A stretch of DNA of 64,000 bases from Pseudomonas sp. TH15 (GCF_016651105.1 NZ_JAEKEL010000001.1:1261501-1325500); one strand, 5' to 3'; positions 53,810 through 62,782 are shown, numbered from the stretch's first letter. A program made the numbers and translations. Notes: generated from the letters alone by a model not told the origin.

Positions 53810-53875
53810 TAGAAGGGGTGATGGTCGGGTTGGTTAACAATTTTTACCTGCGCCGACGCGACCCCAGTGGCAAGG

Positions 53876-53961
53876 TGATTTTTGTGGGTGAGATGATTTT
53901 GTGGTGAGGTGAGTTTTGTGGGTGAGATGATTTTTGTGGTGAGGTGATTTTTGTGGCGAGG
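53876..53961. repeat. Short degenerate tandem repeat, five units of 16-18 bp
   Basis: Units TGATTTTTGTGGGTGAGA, TGATTTTGTGGTGAGG, TGAGTTTTGTGGGTGAGA, TGATTTTTGTGGTGAGG and TGATTTTTGTGGCGAGG follow head to tail. The last runs into the REP element's own GTGGCGAGGGGATTTAT start, so the array seems to have grown from the REP edge. Confidence 0.8.
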
Positions 53962-54052
53962 GGATTTATCCCCGCTGGACTGCGCAGCAGGCCCCGCTTT
54001 TAATCAGGAAGGCGCGCTTTGCGCCCCAACGGGGATAAATCCCCTCGCCACA
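53952..54052. repeat. REP/BIME hairpin, GGCGAGGGGATTTATCCCC type
   Basis: TGTGGCGAGGGGATTTATCC on the left and its complement ending at 54052. It is the same REP family as the one in the 232-bp array at 6.3-7.4 kb. Confidence 0.9.
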
Positions 54053-54079
54053 GAATCTCCTCACCATTAAAGATCGGTG

Positions 54080-54844
54080 TTAAGGCTTGCGGGGTTCGGC
54101 GGCTTTGAGTTCGGGCCTCAGTGGCACTTTCAGATAAGGATTGGCACAGCCGATCTTCAACATCCGCGGTGGCGCCCAGCGGGAGTTATTGCCCACGCGG
54201 TCGAGGATGCAGTAGGTCACTTCCAGGCGAAGATCTTCGCCCGCTTCGAGGATGATCGCCGGCGGCACCCAGACCTGGATCGGCTCGCCGATGTCGCCAG
54301 CCTTGAGCTTGGGCAGGTCCATGCGCACGTCGCCCCAGCGCAGGGTGATTTCGTCGTCGATGGCCATGTTCAGGTAGGGCTCGATAGTCAGCGGCACGCC
54401 GCGTTTGATCTGGTTCGGGTTGACCCCCTGGCGGCGAATGGTTTCGGGAATGTTCACTGGCGCCAGGCCCTGGTTTTCATCGCCGGACGCGGCAGGCGAC
54501 AGGCCGCCCGGGCAGTCGAGCTTGATCTGCACTCGTGTCGCCAGCGATAGCGCCGGGTCTTGCCCAACTTGCATGACACGGTAGTGAATACGTGCCGAAC
54601 CGCTGATGACGAAGCTTTCCGGCACCCGCAGGCTGACCGCGTTGTCCACATCTTCGGCCGTCAGGACATGGGAGGCGACGTAGCAGTTGTTCCAGAACAA
54701 CTCGATCAGATCCCCCGAGTCCATGCCGAAATAGGGCTGCACGTCGACCAGCAGATGCGCTGCCGCTGCCAGGTTGATGCCGGTTTTTTGCGCTGGCGCC
54801 AAAGTCGGCGCTGCGAGTTCGAGGGTATGCGAAGTGCGAGTCAT
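54080..54844 (-). CDS. Two-repeat beta-sandwich protein of unknown function
   Basis: 254 residues. Two tandem domains of about 95 residues align with each other: LLVDVQPYFGMDSGDLIELFW ... (from about 32) and PLTIEPYLNMAIDDEITLRW ... (from about 150). Each has a Y-x-x-M-x-x-x-D-x-I-x-L-x-W core, a VPESFVI/VPPAIIL strand and a RIHYRVM/RLEVTYCI strand, and ends with KLDCPGG/KIGCANP. No signal peptide. I do not recognise a named family; similar repeats occur in larger Pseudomonas surface-type proteins. Single gene, with a REP element downstream and 470 bp of AT-rich sequence upstream. Confidence 0.6.
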   Translation of the reverse strand: MTRTSHTLELAAPTLAPAQKTGINLAAAAHLLVDVQPYFGMDSGDLIELFWNNCYVASHVLTAEDVDNAVSLRVPESFVISGSARIHYRVMQVGQDPALSLATRVQIKLDCPGGLSPAASGDENQGLAPVNIPETIRRQGVNPNQIKRGVPLTIEPYLNMAIDDEITLRWGDVRMDLPKLKAGDIGEPIQVWVPPAIILEAGEDLRLEVTYCILDRVGNNSRWAPPRMLKIGCANPYLKVPLRPELKAAEPRKP

Positions 54845-55315
54845 CGGTTTCTCTCCTTGAAGCGTTGCAACGAAGTCCGTTTCTGAAAAAACAAATGGCG
54901 TGAATTAACAGGCAATACAACAAGGCGCTTTGGGGTTATCAAAGTGTTGTTGAGTTAATGAAGTGGCGCCGCTTGGCGACTAGATAAGAAGAAGCGCGCA
55001 GAGGAGTCAATAGAAGGGCTTAGTTAATCCGTGAATTACGGTTTAATCAGAAGTTTCCTACGTTGACGAGGCAATCTGCCTAGATGTGCTGGCGAATCGG
55101 GCTACAGTTTGCGGGGTGTTTTGTTGCGTTCACTGCTCAGTCGTTTGCACCTTGACTGCTAATGTGGGGCTAAATCCAGACAAGTTGAATCTGTTGCAGA
55201 ACATATATATGTACCGCACTTTACAGGCTTGAGTTGTGTTTGTGGATAGGGAGTTAATGCGGATGGAGCGCAACTTCCATCCGTGGAAGTTGGCAGGCGG
55301 TATATTTGAAAGTTC
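54845..55315. other. 471-bp intergenic region without a recognised gene
   Basis: AT-rich with TTATCAAAGTGTTGTTGAGT and ACATATATATGTACC (palindromic ACATATATATGT at about 55202-55213). A perfect hairpin CAACTTCCA-TCCG-TGGAAGTTG lies at 55271-55292, 24 bp beyond the end of the cystine ATPase gene, and may help end that transcript. Promoter of the beta-sandwich gene is probably near 54850-54960. Confidence 0.4.
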
Positions 55316-56065
55316 TCAGGCGTGATTCAGAAACTTGCTGAGAAACTGCTTCGTCCGCTCTTCTTTCGGGTTGGCAAACAGCGCCTTGGCTTCGCCTTGC
55401 TCGACGATCACACCCTTGTCGAAAAACACCACGCGGTTCGCCACGTCCCGTGCAAAGCCCATTTCGTGGGTGACGATGACCATGGTGCGATTCTCCTCGG
55501 CGAGGCTGCGGATGGTCGCCAGCACTTCGCCGACCAACTCTGGGTCGAGCGCTGAGGTGGGTTCATCGAACAGAATCACTTCCGGCTCCATCGCCAGCGC
55601 ACGGGCAATCGCCACACGCTGTTGCTGACCACCGGACAGGCGTCGCGGGTAAGCGTCTTCCTTGCCTGCCAGACCGACCCTGGCCAAAAGCTTTTTGCCC
55701 AGGGCAACGGCTTCGGCGTGAGGGATTTTCTTCACCACGATCGGGCCTTCGATGACGTTCTCAAGGGCCGTGCGGTGAGGGAACAGGTTGAAGTTCTGGA
55801 ACACGAAACCGACGTGCTGGCGCAGACGTCGCACCAGACCTTGCTGCTGGTTCAGCGGGCGGCTGCCATCGATCTCGATGTCGCCGACCTTGATCCGGCC
55901 GCTGGTGGGTTCTTCGAGGAAGTTCAGGCAGCGCAGGAACGTGGTTTTACCCGAGCCGCTGGGCCCGATGATTGCCACGACCTCGCCTTCCTTCACTTCC
56001 AGATCGATGCCGTTGAGCACCACTTGACCCTTGAACTGCTTTGTCAGTTTTTCCACGACAATCAT
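55316..56065 (-). CDS. tcyN: Cystine ABC transporter ATPase TcyN-like
   Basis: 249 residues. [53 protein letters not shown] and [11 protein letters not shown] are intact. GlnQ/HisP group. Last gene of tcyJ-tcyL-tcyN, beside a D-cysteine desulfhydrase gene, which supports cystine/cysteine as substrate. Confidence 0.88.
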   Translation of the reverse strand: MIVVEKLTKQFKGQVVLNGIDLEVKEGEVVAIIGPSGSGKTTFLRCLNFLEEPTSGRIKVGDIEIDGSRPLNQQQGLVRRLRQHVGFVFQNFNLFPHRTALENVIEGPIVVKKIPHAEAVALGKKLLARVGLAGKEDAYPRRLSGGQQQRVAIARALAMEPEVILFDEPTSALDPELVGEVLATIRSLAEENRTMVIVTHEMGFARDVANRVVFFDKGVIVEQGEAKALFANPKEERTKQFLSKFLNHA

Positions 56066-56069
56066 TGGG

Positions 56070-56735
56070 TCAGGACTCCTGGTCGTGCCGATTGACCCGC
56101 TCTTCCAACTTGTTCTGCAGGTGCGACAGCACCGTGGCCAGAATCCAGTAGATCAGCGCGGCGGCGAGATACATGGTGAAGACTTCGAAAGTCCGGGCGG
56201 TGATCAATTGCGCCTGGCGGAACAGTTCCGGCACCTGGATGGTGGCGGCCAGCGCGGTGTCCTTGACCAGCGAAATGAAGCTGTTGCCCAGCGGCGGCAG
56301 GGCCGTGCGCATCGCTTGCGGAATGATGGCCCGGCGCAGGGTCTGCGCGCGGGTCATGCCGATGCTGGCGGCAGCTTCCCACTGGCCACGTTCGATGGAG
56401 CTGATCGCGGCACGGAGGATTTCGCAGGCGTAGGCGGCCATGTTCAGCGAGAAGCCGATCAGGGCGGCCGGCAGCGGATCAAGTTCGATGCCCAATTGCG
56501 GCAAGCCGTAATAGATCACGAACAGCTGCACCAGCAACGGCGTGCCGCGAAAGAACGACACGTAGATGCGTGCCAGCCAGCTTACCGATTTGAAACGCGA
56601 CAGGCGCATCAACGCCAGACCGAAGCCCATCACCAGGCCGAAGAACATCCCGCCCAGGCTCAAGATGACCGTGTAGTACGCGCCCTTCAGCAGGAAGGGC
56701 GCGGAGTCCAGTGCGAGTTGGAAAGCTTCTTCCAT
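56070..56735 (-). CDS. tcyL: Cystine ABC transporter permease TcyL-like
   Basis: 221 residues. HisM/GlnP-type permease with [21 protein letters not shown], the coupling loop [22 protein letters not shown] and [22 protein letters not shown]. Its ATG shares one base with the tcyJ stop and its stop is four bases before the ATPase start. Forms the membrane channel for cystine import. Confidence 0.88.
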   Translation of the reverse strand: MEEAFQLALDSAPFLLKGAYYTVILSLGGMFFGLVMGFGLALMRLSRFKSVSWLARIYVSFFRGTPLLVQLFVIYYGLPQLGIELDPLPAALIGFSLNMAAYACEILRAAISSIERGQWEAAASIGMTRAQTLRRAIIPQAMRTALPPLGNSFISLVKDTALAATIQVPELFRQAQLITARTFEVFTMYLAAALIYWILATVLSHLQNKLEERVNRHDQES

Positions 56736-57535
56736 TATTTGGTGACGTCAGCTTGGAAGTATTTTTCCGAGATCTTGGCCAGTGTGCCGTCGGCACGCAA
56801 CTCGTCGAGGGCCTTGTTCACTGCAGCCAGCAGTTCTGGCTCACCTTTACGCAGGGCAATGCCGGACTCCTGGCGGGAGAATGCTTGGCCGGCAGCAACG
56901 GTTTTCGGTGCTTTCTTGGCGTATTCAAGCGCGGCCAGGCGGTCGATCAGGATGGCGTCGGTACGGCCATTGTTCAGATCTGCGAACTTGGTCGGATCAT
57001 CGTCGTAGGTGCGCACGTCAGCACCCGGCACATTGGCCCGGACCCACTGTTCGTAGTTGGTGCCAAGGCCTACACCGACTTTCTTGCCGGACAGGTCAGC
57101 GGCGGTCTTGATGTTCAGCGCGGCTTCCTTGCTCTTCAGCACCAGTGCCTGAATCCCGGAGATGGTGTACGGCTCGGAGAAGTCATACTTCTTCTTGCGC
57201 TCGTCGGAGATGGTCACCTGGTTGACCACTACGTCCAGGCGCTTGGATTCCAGAGCGGCGAGGATGCCGTCCCACTTGGTTGGCTGAATCTTGGCTTTAA
57301 CGCCCAACTTTTTGGCCAGGGCTTCGGAGAGCTCGACTTCGAAGCCGGCCAGTTTGCCGTCGGCGTCGACGAAACTGAACGGTGGGTAAGTGCCTTCCAG
57401 GCCGACGTTGATCACGCCTGCGTCCTTGATTTTTTGCAATTGCTCACCGGCAACCGCTTGCCCCAACAGGCCAGCGCTCAGTGCCAGGCCCAGCGAACCG
57501 ACCAGCAGGTTGCGACGTAGTGCGGAAAAATTCAT
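56735..57535 (-). CDS. tcyJ: Cystine-binding periplasmic protein TcyJ (FliY)
   Basis: 266 residues. Signal peptide ending AVAGEQ, SBP_bac_3 fold with INVGLEGTYPPFSFVDADGK, FEVELSEALAKKLGVKAKI and WDGILAALESKRLDVVVNQV, the pattern of TcyJ/FliY. The protein holds no cysteine and no methionine except the initiator, fitting use when sulfur is scarce. First gene of the transporter operon; dcyD lies 350 bp upstream on the same strand across a REP element. Confidence 0.92.
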   Translation of the reverse strand: MNFSALRRNLLVGSLGLALSAGLLGQAVAGEQLQKIKDAGVINVGLEGTYPPFSFVDADGKLAGFEVELSEALAKKLGVKAKIQPTKWDGILAALESKRLDVVVNQVTISDERKKKYDFSEPYTISGIQALVLKSKEAALNIKTAADLSGKKVGVGLGTNYEQWVRANVPGADVRTYDDDPTKFADLNNGRTDAILIDRLAALEYAKKAPKTVAAGQAFSRQESGIALRKGEPELLAAVNKALDELRADGTLAKISEKYFQADVTK

Positions 57536-57744
57536 GACAAGCCCCTGTGTTTTCTTATGAAGACGCTTTTAGGAATGTTGGCAAAATCGGGATTTGGACG
57601 ACTGCGATATCCTGCCCTAAAGCAGCTTATGCGTCTCGCGCCAAATTCGCCTGCGGCGCGACTATATGATGATGCCGTTAGATAGGAAAATACTAAATAT
57701 TGAGTTTGTTATTCATTTAGGGAATATGTGGCCGATGCGATCCC
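57536..57744 (-). promoter_or_regulatory. Upstream region of tcyJ with GAATATG motif
   Basis: TTTAGGGAATATG (about 57716-57728) next to TACTAAATATTGAGTTTGTT, similar to the motif before the SfnB operon. AGGGGCTT precedes the tcyJ start codon. Confidence 0.4.
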
Positions 57745-57878
57745 CGTGGCGAGGGAGCTTGCTCCCGCTCGGCTGCGCAGCAGTCGTAAACCCGTTCACT
57801 GCGTTTTAACTGAAACATCGCAGCGCAGGTTTTGGGGGGCGCTTCGCACCCCAGCGGGAGCAAGCTCCCTCGCCACAG
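57745..57878. repeat. REP/BIME element between dcyD and tcyJ
   Basis: Outer arms CGTGGCGAGGGAGCTTGCTC (from 57745) and its complement (to 57878), with an inner GCTGCGCAGCAG segment. Confidence 0.88.
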
Positions 57879-57893
57879 GAATGCGTTATTCCG

Positions 57894-58886
57894 TTAAAGG
57901 AAGTCTTTATAGGCAAACAACGCCGGCGCCCCACCGGTGTGCAGGAAGATGATCGGACCTTCATCAAACCGCCCGCGCCCAATGCCGTCCAGCAACCCGG
58001 CCATGGCCTTGCCGGTGTACACCGGATCCAGCAGCAACCCTTCCTGGCTCGCCAGCAGTTTCACCGCCGACAGCGTCCCGGCATTCGGCTCGCCGTAACG
58101 CGGGCCAAAGTATTCATCCCACAGTTCAACCTTGAAACTCGCCGGCAGGCCCACACCCAGCAGCTCGGCGGTGCGCTCGGCCAGACCCTGAACCTTCGGC
58201 CGCTGATCTTCCTCGCTACGGGAAACGGTCACGCCAATCACTGGCAGATCCGGCAGTACTTCGCTCAAGGCCAGCGCCAGACCGCTGTGGGTCCCGGCAC
58301 TGCCCGACGCCAGAACCACGGCTGCGAATTGCAGGCCGGTGTCCTTAATCTGTTCAGCCAGTTCCAGCCCGGCGCGCACGTAACCCAAGGCGCCCAAGGC
58401 GTTAGAGCCGCCAATCGGCACCAGATACGGCTTCTTGCCGTTGTTGCGCAGACGATCGGCCAGGGCTTGCAGTTGGTCGTCGGCGTTATCGAGGTTCTCC
58501 ACCAACTCGACTTTGGCGTCGAACAGGTCGAGCAACAACCGATTGCCGTTGCCGACATAGTTAGCGTCGTCGGTGCCCAGCGGGTTTTCCAGCAGCGCAA
58601 CGCAGCCCAGGCCTAATTTGGCGGCGATGGCGGCAGTCTGGCGCACATGGTTGGATTGCAGCGCGCCAGCAGTGATCAACGTGTCGGCGCCCTGAGCCAG
58701 CGCATCGGCGGCCAGGTATTCGAGTTTGCGCAGCTTGTTGCCGCCCATAGCCAGTGGCGTCAGGTCATCGCGTTTGACGTAGACATCGCGGCCGAGCCAG
58801 GTCGACAGGCGTTCGAGTTTTTCCAGAGCGGTAGGGTGACCGAGCAGGTCGAGGCGATTAAAGCGGGCAAGCTGTTGTTTGATCAT
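57894..58886 (-). CDS. dcyD: D-cysteine desulfhydrase
   Basis: 330 residues from ATG 58886, against 328 in E. coli DcyD. PLP enzyme of the ACC-deaminase family that breaks D-cysteine into pyruvate, H2S and ammonia. The PLP lysine is in [17 protein letters not shown] (K51). [35 protein letters not shown] and [17 protein letters not shown] match DcyD closely. An in-frame start 22 codons upstream gives a non-conserved tail and is rejected. With TcyJLN it forms a cystine/D-cysteine use module. Confidence 0.93.
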   Translation of the reverse strand: MIKQQLARFNRLDLLGHPTALEKLERLSTWLGRDVYVKRDDLTPLAMGGNKLRKLEYLAADALAQGADTLITAGALQSNHVRQTAAIAAKLGLGCVALLENPLGTDDANYVGNGNRLLLDLFDAKVELVENLDNADDQLQALADRLRNNGKKPYLVPIGGSNALGALGYVRAGLELAEQIKDTGLQFAAVVLASGSAGTHSGLALALSEVLPDLPVIGVTVSRSEEDQRPKVQGLAERTAELLGVGLPASFKVELWDEYFGPRYGEPNAGTLSAVKLLASQEGLLLDPVYTGKAMAGLLDGIGRGRFDEGPIIFLHTGGAPALFAYKDFL

Positions 58887-59076
58887 GGGTCCGTACTGGC
58901 GGGGGAGGATGTCAGGACTATAAGCACGGCTTTTTGCAGCGGCAACCGTCAATCGCTTATATCCGAATGTTCAGATCACAGCACTATTGGTTCTTAATTC
59001 GGCGTCGAGACCATGCCGTAGAGTAATCGCCGTCAACGCGGCCAGACAGTCCGGCCGCCCGTGAGGAGTTTTTACC

Positions 59077-60003
59077 GTGAGTGAGCGTTCCAGCCATTGG
59101 CAATTGCAGACCATCGTCAGCCAGCTGCGCACGGCGCGTGATCAATGGCGTGCACAAAACGGCCGCGCCAGCGGCGAGCAGGGCGGTCGCGAGTTACCCT
59201 CCCGGGCGGCCATGGCGGACATTCTCGAAGCCTTGTGCGGTGCGTTGTTCCCGATGCGGTTGGGGCCGGTGGATTTGCGCGAAGAGAGTGAAGACTTCTA
59301 CGTCGGCCACACCCTCGACGTGGCGCTGAACGCGTTGCTGGCCCAGGCGCGGCTTGAACTGCGTTACGCCGCGCGCCACAGCGCCCAGGCCGACACTGAG
59401 GTCGAGGACAAGACTATCCAGATCATCCAGGAGTTTGCCCTCGCCTTGCCGGGGCTGCGCAGCCTGTTGGACACCGACGTGCTGGCGGCCTATCACGGTG
59501 ACCCGGCCGCCCGCAGCGTCGATGAAGTGTTGCTCTGCTATCCGGGGATTCTGGCGGTGATTCACCATCGCCTCGCCCATCACTTGTACCGCGCCGGGTT
59601 GCCGTTGCTGGCGCGGATCAGCGCGGAAATCGCTCACTCGGCGACCGGCATCGATATTCATCCGGGCGCGCAGATCGGCCGCAGCTTCTTTATCGATCAC
59701 GGGACAGGTGTAGTGATCGGCGAGACCGCGATCATCGGTGAGCGGGTGCGGATTTATCAGGCGGTAACGTTGGGTGCCAAGCGGTTCCCGGCGGACGAAG
59801 ACGGCCAGTTGCAGAAGGGCCATCCGCGGCATCCGATTGTTGAGGATGATGTGGTGATCTATGCCGGGGCGACGATTCTGGGGCGGATCACCATCGGCAA
59901 GGGTTCGACCATTGGTGGCAATGTGTGGCTGACCCGGAGTGTGCCGGCGGGGTGCAACCTGACGCAGGCGAATTTGCAGCATGATGATGGGACGCAGAAG
60001 TAA
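59077..60003 (+). CDS. epsC: Serine O-acetyltransferase, EpsC/SrpH type
   Basis: 308 residues from a GTG start at 59077 preceded by GAGGAG. It acetylates serine with acetyl-CoA to O-acetylserine, the acceptor for sulfide in cysteine synthesis. An N-terminal helical domain (about 1-185) is longer than in CysE. The left-handed beta-helix follows: AEIAHSATGIDIHPGAQIGRSFFIDHGTGVVIGETAIIG split into hexapeptides, with catalytic histidines in DIHPG and DHGTG. EpsC-type enzymes appear with sulfur-scavenging genes in Pseudomonas. Divergent from dcyD. Confidence 0.88.
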   Translation: MSERSSHWQLQTIVSQLRTARDQWRAQNGRASGEQGGRELPSRAAMADILEALCGALFPMRLGPVDLREESEDFYVGHTLDVALNALLAQARLELRYAARHSAQADTEVEDKTIQIIQEFALALPGLRSLLDTDVLAAYHGDPAARSVDEVLLCYPGILAVIHHRLAHHLYRAGLPLLARISAEIAHSATGIDIHPGAQIGRSFFIDHGTGVVIGETAIIGERVRIYQAVTLGAKRFPADEDGQLQKGHPRHPIVEDDVVIYAGATILGRITIGKGSTIGGNVWLTRSVPAGCNLTQANLQHDDGTQK

Positions 60004-60035
60004 GCCTCGAAATCTCCGCTGACAGATCTGGCCTC

Positions 60036-60118
60036 TTCGCGGGCAAGCCTCGCTCCTACAGGTCATGCGCCATTTTGAAAATGGCGCATGACCTGTAGGA
60101 GCGAGGCTTGCCCGCGAA
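60036..60118. repeat. Perfect 83-bp palindromic REP element
   Basis: 41-bp arms (60036-60076 and 60078-60118) are exact complements around a single G. The core is TTCGCGGGCAAGCCTCGCTC. Most REP pairs in the window have loops of 20-80 bases; this one has none, and can form a very stable stem or cruciform. Confidence 0.93.
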
Positions 60119-60260
60119 TGGATTCACGTCGAACGCGATAATGGCATTTAGCTCATTTCCCACTGAACGAATCCTCCAAACCCCGCGTCATACCCTTCCT
60201 TGAGCTAGCGTAGGAAAGCGACCGCCGAGCCCTGCGATTAGTCCTTAGCACGCTATTCAT

Positions 60261-60290
60261 GTTTAACTTGAACGCTCATTCAAGTTAAAC
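60261..60290. promoter_or_regulatory. Perfect palindrome upstream of betT, candidate BetI operator
   Basis: GTTTAACTTGAA-CGCTCA-TTCAAGTTAAAC, 12-bp perfect arms, 92 bp before the betT start. The TTGAA(C)...TTCAA form resembles the operator of the choline-responsive repressor BetI. The remaining stretch 60119-60260 shows no gene. Confidence 0.65.
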
Positions 60291-60381
60291 CGCCGGTTTG
60301 CTGCCCGCTCACAACAGGAGGCTTGCCCTTGCCGAGTCCGTTACTGATTGCCCTGTTTCATCCCCTTGAGGTGCACCTTTC

Positions 60382-62376
60382 ATGAGTGCACCGTCCACCC
60401 CTCCCAGCGGCCAGGTCCGCATGAATCCGCCGGTGTTTTATTTCTCGGCCGGTTTCATTCTGTTGTTCGGCATTGTCGTCATCGCCATGCCCAAACAGGC
60501 CGGTGCCTGGTTACTGGAAGCGCAAAACTGGGCGGCCAATACGGTCGGCTGGTACTACATGCTCGCAATGACCCTGTATCTGGTCTTCGTGGTGGTCACC
60601 GCGTTATCTGGCTATGGCAAGATCAAGCTCGGTGCCGACCACGACGAACCCGAATTCAGTTACCTGTCCTGGGCCGGCATGCTGTTCGCCGCCGGGATCA
60701 GCATCACGCTGTTTTTCTTCTGCGTATCCGAACCGCTGACGCACTTGTCACAACCGCCCCAAGGCACTGCCGGTACGCCGGAAGCGGCGCGGCAGGCGAT
60801 GCAGATTCTGTTTCTGCACTGGGGCCTGCATGGCTGGGGCGTGTTCGCCTTCGTCGGCATGGCGCTGGCGTATTTCGCGTATCGACATAACCTGCCGCTG
60901 GCCCTGCGCTCGGCGCTGTATCCGCTGATCGGCAAGCGTATCAACGGCCCTATCGGCTACGCGGTGGACGGCTTCGGCATCATCGCCACGGTGTTCGGCC
61001 TCGGTGCCGATATGGGCTTTGGGGTGTTGCACCTCAACTCCGGGCTCGACTACCTGTTCGGCATCGCCCATACGCATTGGATTCAGGTCGGCCTGATCAC
61101 GCTGATGATGGGCGCGGCGATCACCGTTGCGGTGTCCGGCGTCGATAAAGGCGTGCGGGTCATGTCCGACATCAACATGCTGCTGGCCTGTGCGCTGCTG
61201 CTGTTCGTGTTGTTTGCCGGCCCGACTCAGCACCTGCTCAACACCTTGATCCAGAACATCGGCGATTACCTCGGCGCGTTGCCGATGAAGAGTTTCGACC
61301 TCTATGCCTACGACAAGCCTAGCGACTGGCTGGGCGGCTGGACGGTGTTCTACTGGGCCTGGTGGATTGCATGGTCGCCGTTCGTGGGCCTGTTCATCGC
61401 GCGGATTTCCCGTGGCCGGACCATCCGCGAATTCGTCTTCGGCGTGCTGCTGATTCCGCTCGGTTTCACCCTGGCGTGGATGTCGATCTTCGGCAACAGC
61501 GCCATCGACCAAGTCCTCAACCATGGCATGAGCGCACTCGGTATGTCGGCCATCGATAACCCGTCGATGACCCTGTACCTGCTGCTGGAAACCTACCCGT
61601 GGAGCAAAACCGTCATTGCGGTGACGGTGTTTATCAGCTTCGTGTTCTTCGTGACGTCCGCCGACTCGGGCACCGTGGTGCTGTCGACGCTGTCCGCCAA
61701 GGGCGGCAACCCGGATGAAGACGGGCCGAAATGGCTGCGGGTGTTCTGGGGTGCGATGACCGCGCTGGTGACCAGTGCGCTGCTGTTTTCCGGCAGCATC
61801 GATGCGCTGAAATCAGCGGTGGTGCTGACTTCGTTGCCGTTCTCGATGATCCTGCTGCTGATGATGTGGGGGCTGCACAAAGCGTTTTATCTGGAGTCCC
61901 AGAAGCAGATCGCGCAGATGCATTCCCTGGCGCCGGTCTCCGGTTCAAAGCGTGGCGGTTGGCGTCAGCGCTTGAGTCAGGCGGTGCATTTCCCGTCGCG
62001 GGATGAGGTTTACCGCTTCCTCGAAACGACGGTGCGCCCGGCGATTGAAGAAGTGACGGCGGTGTTTGTCGAGAAGGGTTTGAACGTGGTCACTCAGCCG
62101 GATCCGGCGAATGACAGTGTCAGCCTGGAAATCGGTCATGGCGAGCAGCACCCATTCATCTACCAGGTGCAGATGCGCGGTTACTTCACGCCGTCCTTTG
62201 CCCGTGGCGGGATGGGGTCCAAGCAACTCAACAACCGTCGCTACTACCGGGCCGAAGTGCATCTGGCCGAAGGCAGTCAGGACTACGATCTGGTGGGTTA
62301 CACCAAGGATCAGATCATCAACGACATCCTCGATCAGTACGAACGGCACATGCAGTTCCTGCACCTGGTTCGTTGA
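60382..62376 (+). CDS. betT: BCCT-family choline transporter BetT
   Basis: 664 residues; GAGG upstream. Twelve membrane spans with the BCCT signature region WTVFYWAWWIAWSPFVGLFI ARISRGRTIREF and the ligand-box tryptophans. A long cytoplasmic C-terminal domain of about 150 residues (after 510, RDEVYRFLETTVRPAIEEV ...) is the osmotic-sensing tail of BetT-type carriers; betaine carriers usually have shorter tails. It imports choline with protons. A BetI-like palindrome upstream suggests induction by choline. Choline-sulfate uptake would suit the sulfur theme but is speculative. Confidence 0.9.
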   Translation: MSAPSTPPSGQVRMNPPVFYFSAGFILLFGIVVIAMPKQAGAWLLEAQNWAANTVGWYYMLAMTLYLVFVVVTALSGYGKIKLGADHDEPEFSYLSWAGMLFAAGISITLFFFCVSEPLTHLSQPPQGTAGTPEAARQAMQILFLHWGLHGWGVFAFVGMALAYFAYRHNLPLALRSALYPLIGKRINGPIGYAVDGFGIIATVFGLGADMGFGVLHLNSGLDYLFGIAHTHWIQVGLITLMMGAAITVAVSGVDKGVRVMSDINMLLACALLLFVLFAGPTQHLLNTLIQNIGDYLGALPMKSFDLYAYDKPSDWLGGWTVFYWAWWIAWSPFVGLFIARISRGRTIREFVFGVLLIPLGFTLAWMSIFGNSAIDQVLNHGMSALGMSAIDNPSMTLYLLLETYPWSKTVIAVTVFISFVFFVTSADSGTVVLSTLSAKGGNPDEDGPKWLRVFWGAMTALVTSALLFSGSIDALKSAVVLTSLPFSMILLLMMWGLHKAFYLESQKQIAQMHSLAPVSGSKRGGWRQRLSQAVHFPSRDEVYRFLETTVRPAIEEVTAVFVEKGLNVVTQPDPANDSVSLEIGHGEQHPFIYQVQMRGYFTPSFARGGMGSKQLNNRRYYRAEVHLAEGSQDYDLVGYTKDQIINDILDQYERHMQFLHLVR

Positions 62377-62393
62377 TCAGGCGTCGGTGGCGC

Positions 62394-62651
62394 CTAGGCT
62401 TTGTTCAACACCATGAACAGAACCAACGCCGCCACCGGCACGCCAAACACCACGCTGCCGACCACCAGTTCTGAACTGACGGGTTGGCTGGCAGTGACCA
62501 CGCCCACCGCGCCGTTGATTATCGTCAATGCCAGCCACAGGACGACGAAACTGTAGGTCAGCGTCTGACGGTTGAAACCGACTCGCTCGCCGATGTAGAG
62601 CATCAGTGCCAGCAGGACCAGGCCGAAGAAAATGATGATGGTGGTGTGCAT
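62394..62651 (-). CDS. Small three-span membrane protein of unknown function
   Basis: 85 residues. Three hydrophobic segments (ITIIIFFGLVLLALMLYI-like start, YSFVVLWLALTIINGAVGVV and VVFGVPVAALVLFMVL). It resembles short hypothetical inner-membrane proteins found in many Pseudomonas. Convergent with betT, 17 bp apart. The ribosome site is weak. No function can be given. Confidence 0.65.
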   Translation of the reverse strand: MHTTIIIFFGLVLLALMLYIGERVGFNRQTLTYSFVVLWLALTIINGAVGVVTASQPVSSELVVGSVVFGVPVAALVLFMVLNKA

Positions 62652-62692
62652 GGTGTGTTCTGCCTGGTGAAGGATTGCCTGAAGGATCGCTT

Positions 62693-62782
62693 TCGCGAGC
62701 AGGCTCGCTCCTACAGTGGATCTCGGCTGGACATAAATTTTATGTACACAGGAAATCCCTGTGGGAGCGAGCCTGCTCGCGA
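62693..62782. repeat. REP/BIME hairpin
   Basis: 23-bp arms 62693-62715 and 62760-62782 with one mismatch (TCGCGAGCAGGCTCGCTCC), plus an inner ACATAAA/TTTATGT pair. Confidence 0.88.

Noticed and set aside
55202..55213. ACATATATATGT palindrome as an operator
   Set aside because: It is a simple alternating AT run in an AT-rich gap with no clear relation to a start codon, so the evidence is too weak.
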